A stretch of DNA of 64,000 nt from Rhodospirillaceae bacterium (GTDB lineage: Bacteria > Pseudomonadota > Alphaproteobacteria > Rhodospirillales > Casp-alpha2), in contig JABJBP010000027.1 in assembly GCA_018665815.1 (NCBI GenBank), forward strand, positions 1-64,000. The letters are read 5' to 3'. Position numbers and translations under genes: made by a program. Positions 63,920 through 64,000 of this stretch are shown in pieces. The notes beneath the pieces are model-generated. The model saw only the letters and a list, made by a program, of their open reading frames with translations. It did no database searches and was not told the DNA's origin. Each line of letters opens with the position of its first letter. Position 1 is the first letter of the stretch.

Positions 63920-64000
63920 CCGGGCCCGTTAATCACATGAGCAAGTCCAGCCTCCAGCCTGATACTCGCGACCGCTTCAACGATTTGGCGGTGAAGGGCG
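63916..64000 (+). CDS. Start of a further gene, cut by the window edge
   Basis: An ATG overlaps the DUF3047 stop (ATGA) and the frame is open to the end, with a second possible ATG at 63937. The visible residues after it read MSKSSLQPDTRDRFNDLAVKG. Too short to identify. Coupled translation with the DUF3047 gene is likely. Confidence 0.5.
   Translation, partial: MTGPVNHMSKSSLQPDTRDRFNDLAVKG

Noticed and set aside
1-64000. CRISPR array, rRNA or tRNA gene
   Set aside because: No regularly spaced direct repeats and no conserved rRNA or cloverleaf signatures were found on reading both strands.

Overview
The window is a gene-dense, GC-rich chromosomal segment of an alphaproteobacterium, most likely a Rhodospirillales-like heterotroph. 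This rests on the protein families seen: an IF3 with a non-AUG start, an lspA / DUF3035 (BamF-type) lipoprotein / paired M16 peptidase block, a CHCC zinc-finger protein of the mitochondrial NDUFS6 type, an Hpt-like small protein, MsrPQ, and TRAP transport with MR/MLE and DadA-type catabolic genes. No rRNA, tRNA, CRISPR array or transposase was seen. The assignment is by family resemblance only.

Layout. (1) 1-5.7 kb: the end of a class III nucleotide cyclase, then on the minus strand rpmI-rplT-(terminator-like hairpin)-pheS-pheT-HAD phosphatase. (2) 5.7-10.7 kb: a surface-type group with a 662-residue polytopic membrane protein, a SAM methyltransferase, a protein with a C-terminal Rieske centre and an FkbM-type methyltransferase. 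(3) 10.8-21.6 kb: a catabolic island. A minus-strand operon carries a DadA-like oxidoreductase, an MR/MLE enolase-superfamily enzyme and a TRAP transporter (P, Q, M) and is divergent from a LysR regulator. A TPP enzyme is divergent from a GntR regulator, which is followed by a DapA-family aldolase and an Asp/Glu racemase-like enzyme. (4) 21.7-24.3 kb: infC and thrS. Regions 2 and 3 therefore sit inside what is usually the compact thrS-infC-rpmI-rplT-pheST locus.

(5) 24.3-34 kb: two glycosyltransferases (GT9, GT4), an alpha/beta hydrolase, an SDR, a secreted TPR protein, a GST divergent from msrPQ across a palindrome, a frameshifted LysE exporter, and small unknowns. (6) 33-38.4 kb: a class IV aminotransferase coupled to polA, a TauE-type exporter, a terminase-small-subunit-like remnant and an AT-rich nested palindrome. 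(7) 38.6-47.9 kb: small unknown and lipoprotein genes, an ABC ATPase without a partner permease, a lipoprotein-like hydrolase with a palindromic element at its 5' end, a PuuB-like oxidase, mtnN, tadA, an rRNA pseudouridine synthase, rsmD and two unknowns. (8) 47.9-59.2 kb: a long minus-strand housekeeping run ribF-ileS-lspA-DUF3035-M16-M16-pgi-mutL. (9) 59.2-64 kb: a MaoC/PhaJ-like dehydratase with a strong terminator and two TTGC-N3-GCAA boxes, an M23 peptidase, an Hpt-like protein with a fresh 21-bp duplication, an orphan recombinase DNA-binding-domain protein, a flavin/2Fe-2S reductase, a DUF3047 protein and the start of a further gene.

The items most worth following are the interrupted translation-gene locus, the catabolic island with its two TGTATACA sites, the palindromic element inside the hydrolase gene with mutually exclusive pairings, the Rieske protein with unusual domain order, and the terminase-like and recombinase-like orphans. 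No gap between genes exceeds about 300 bases.
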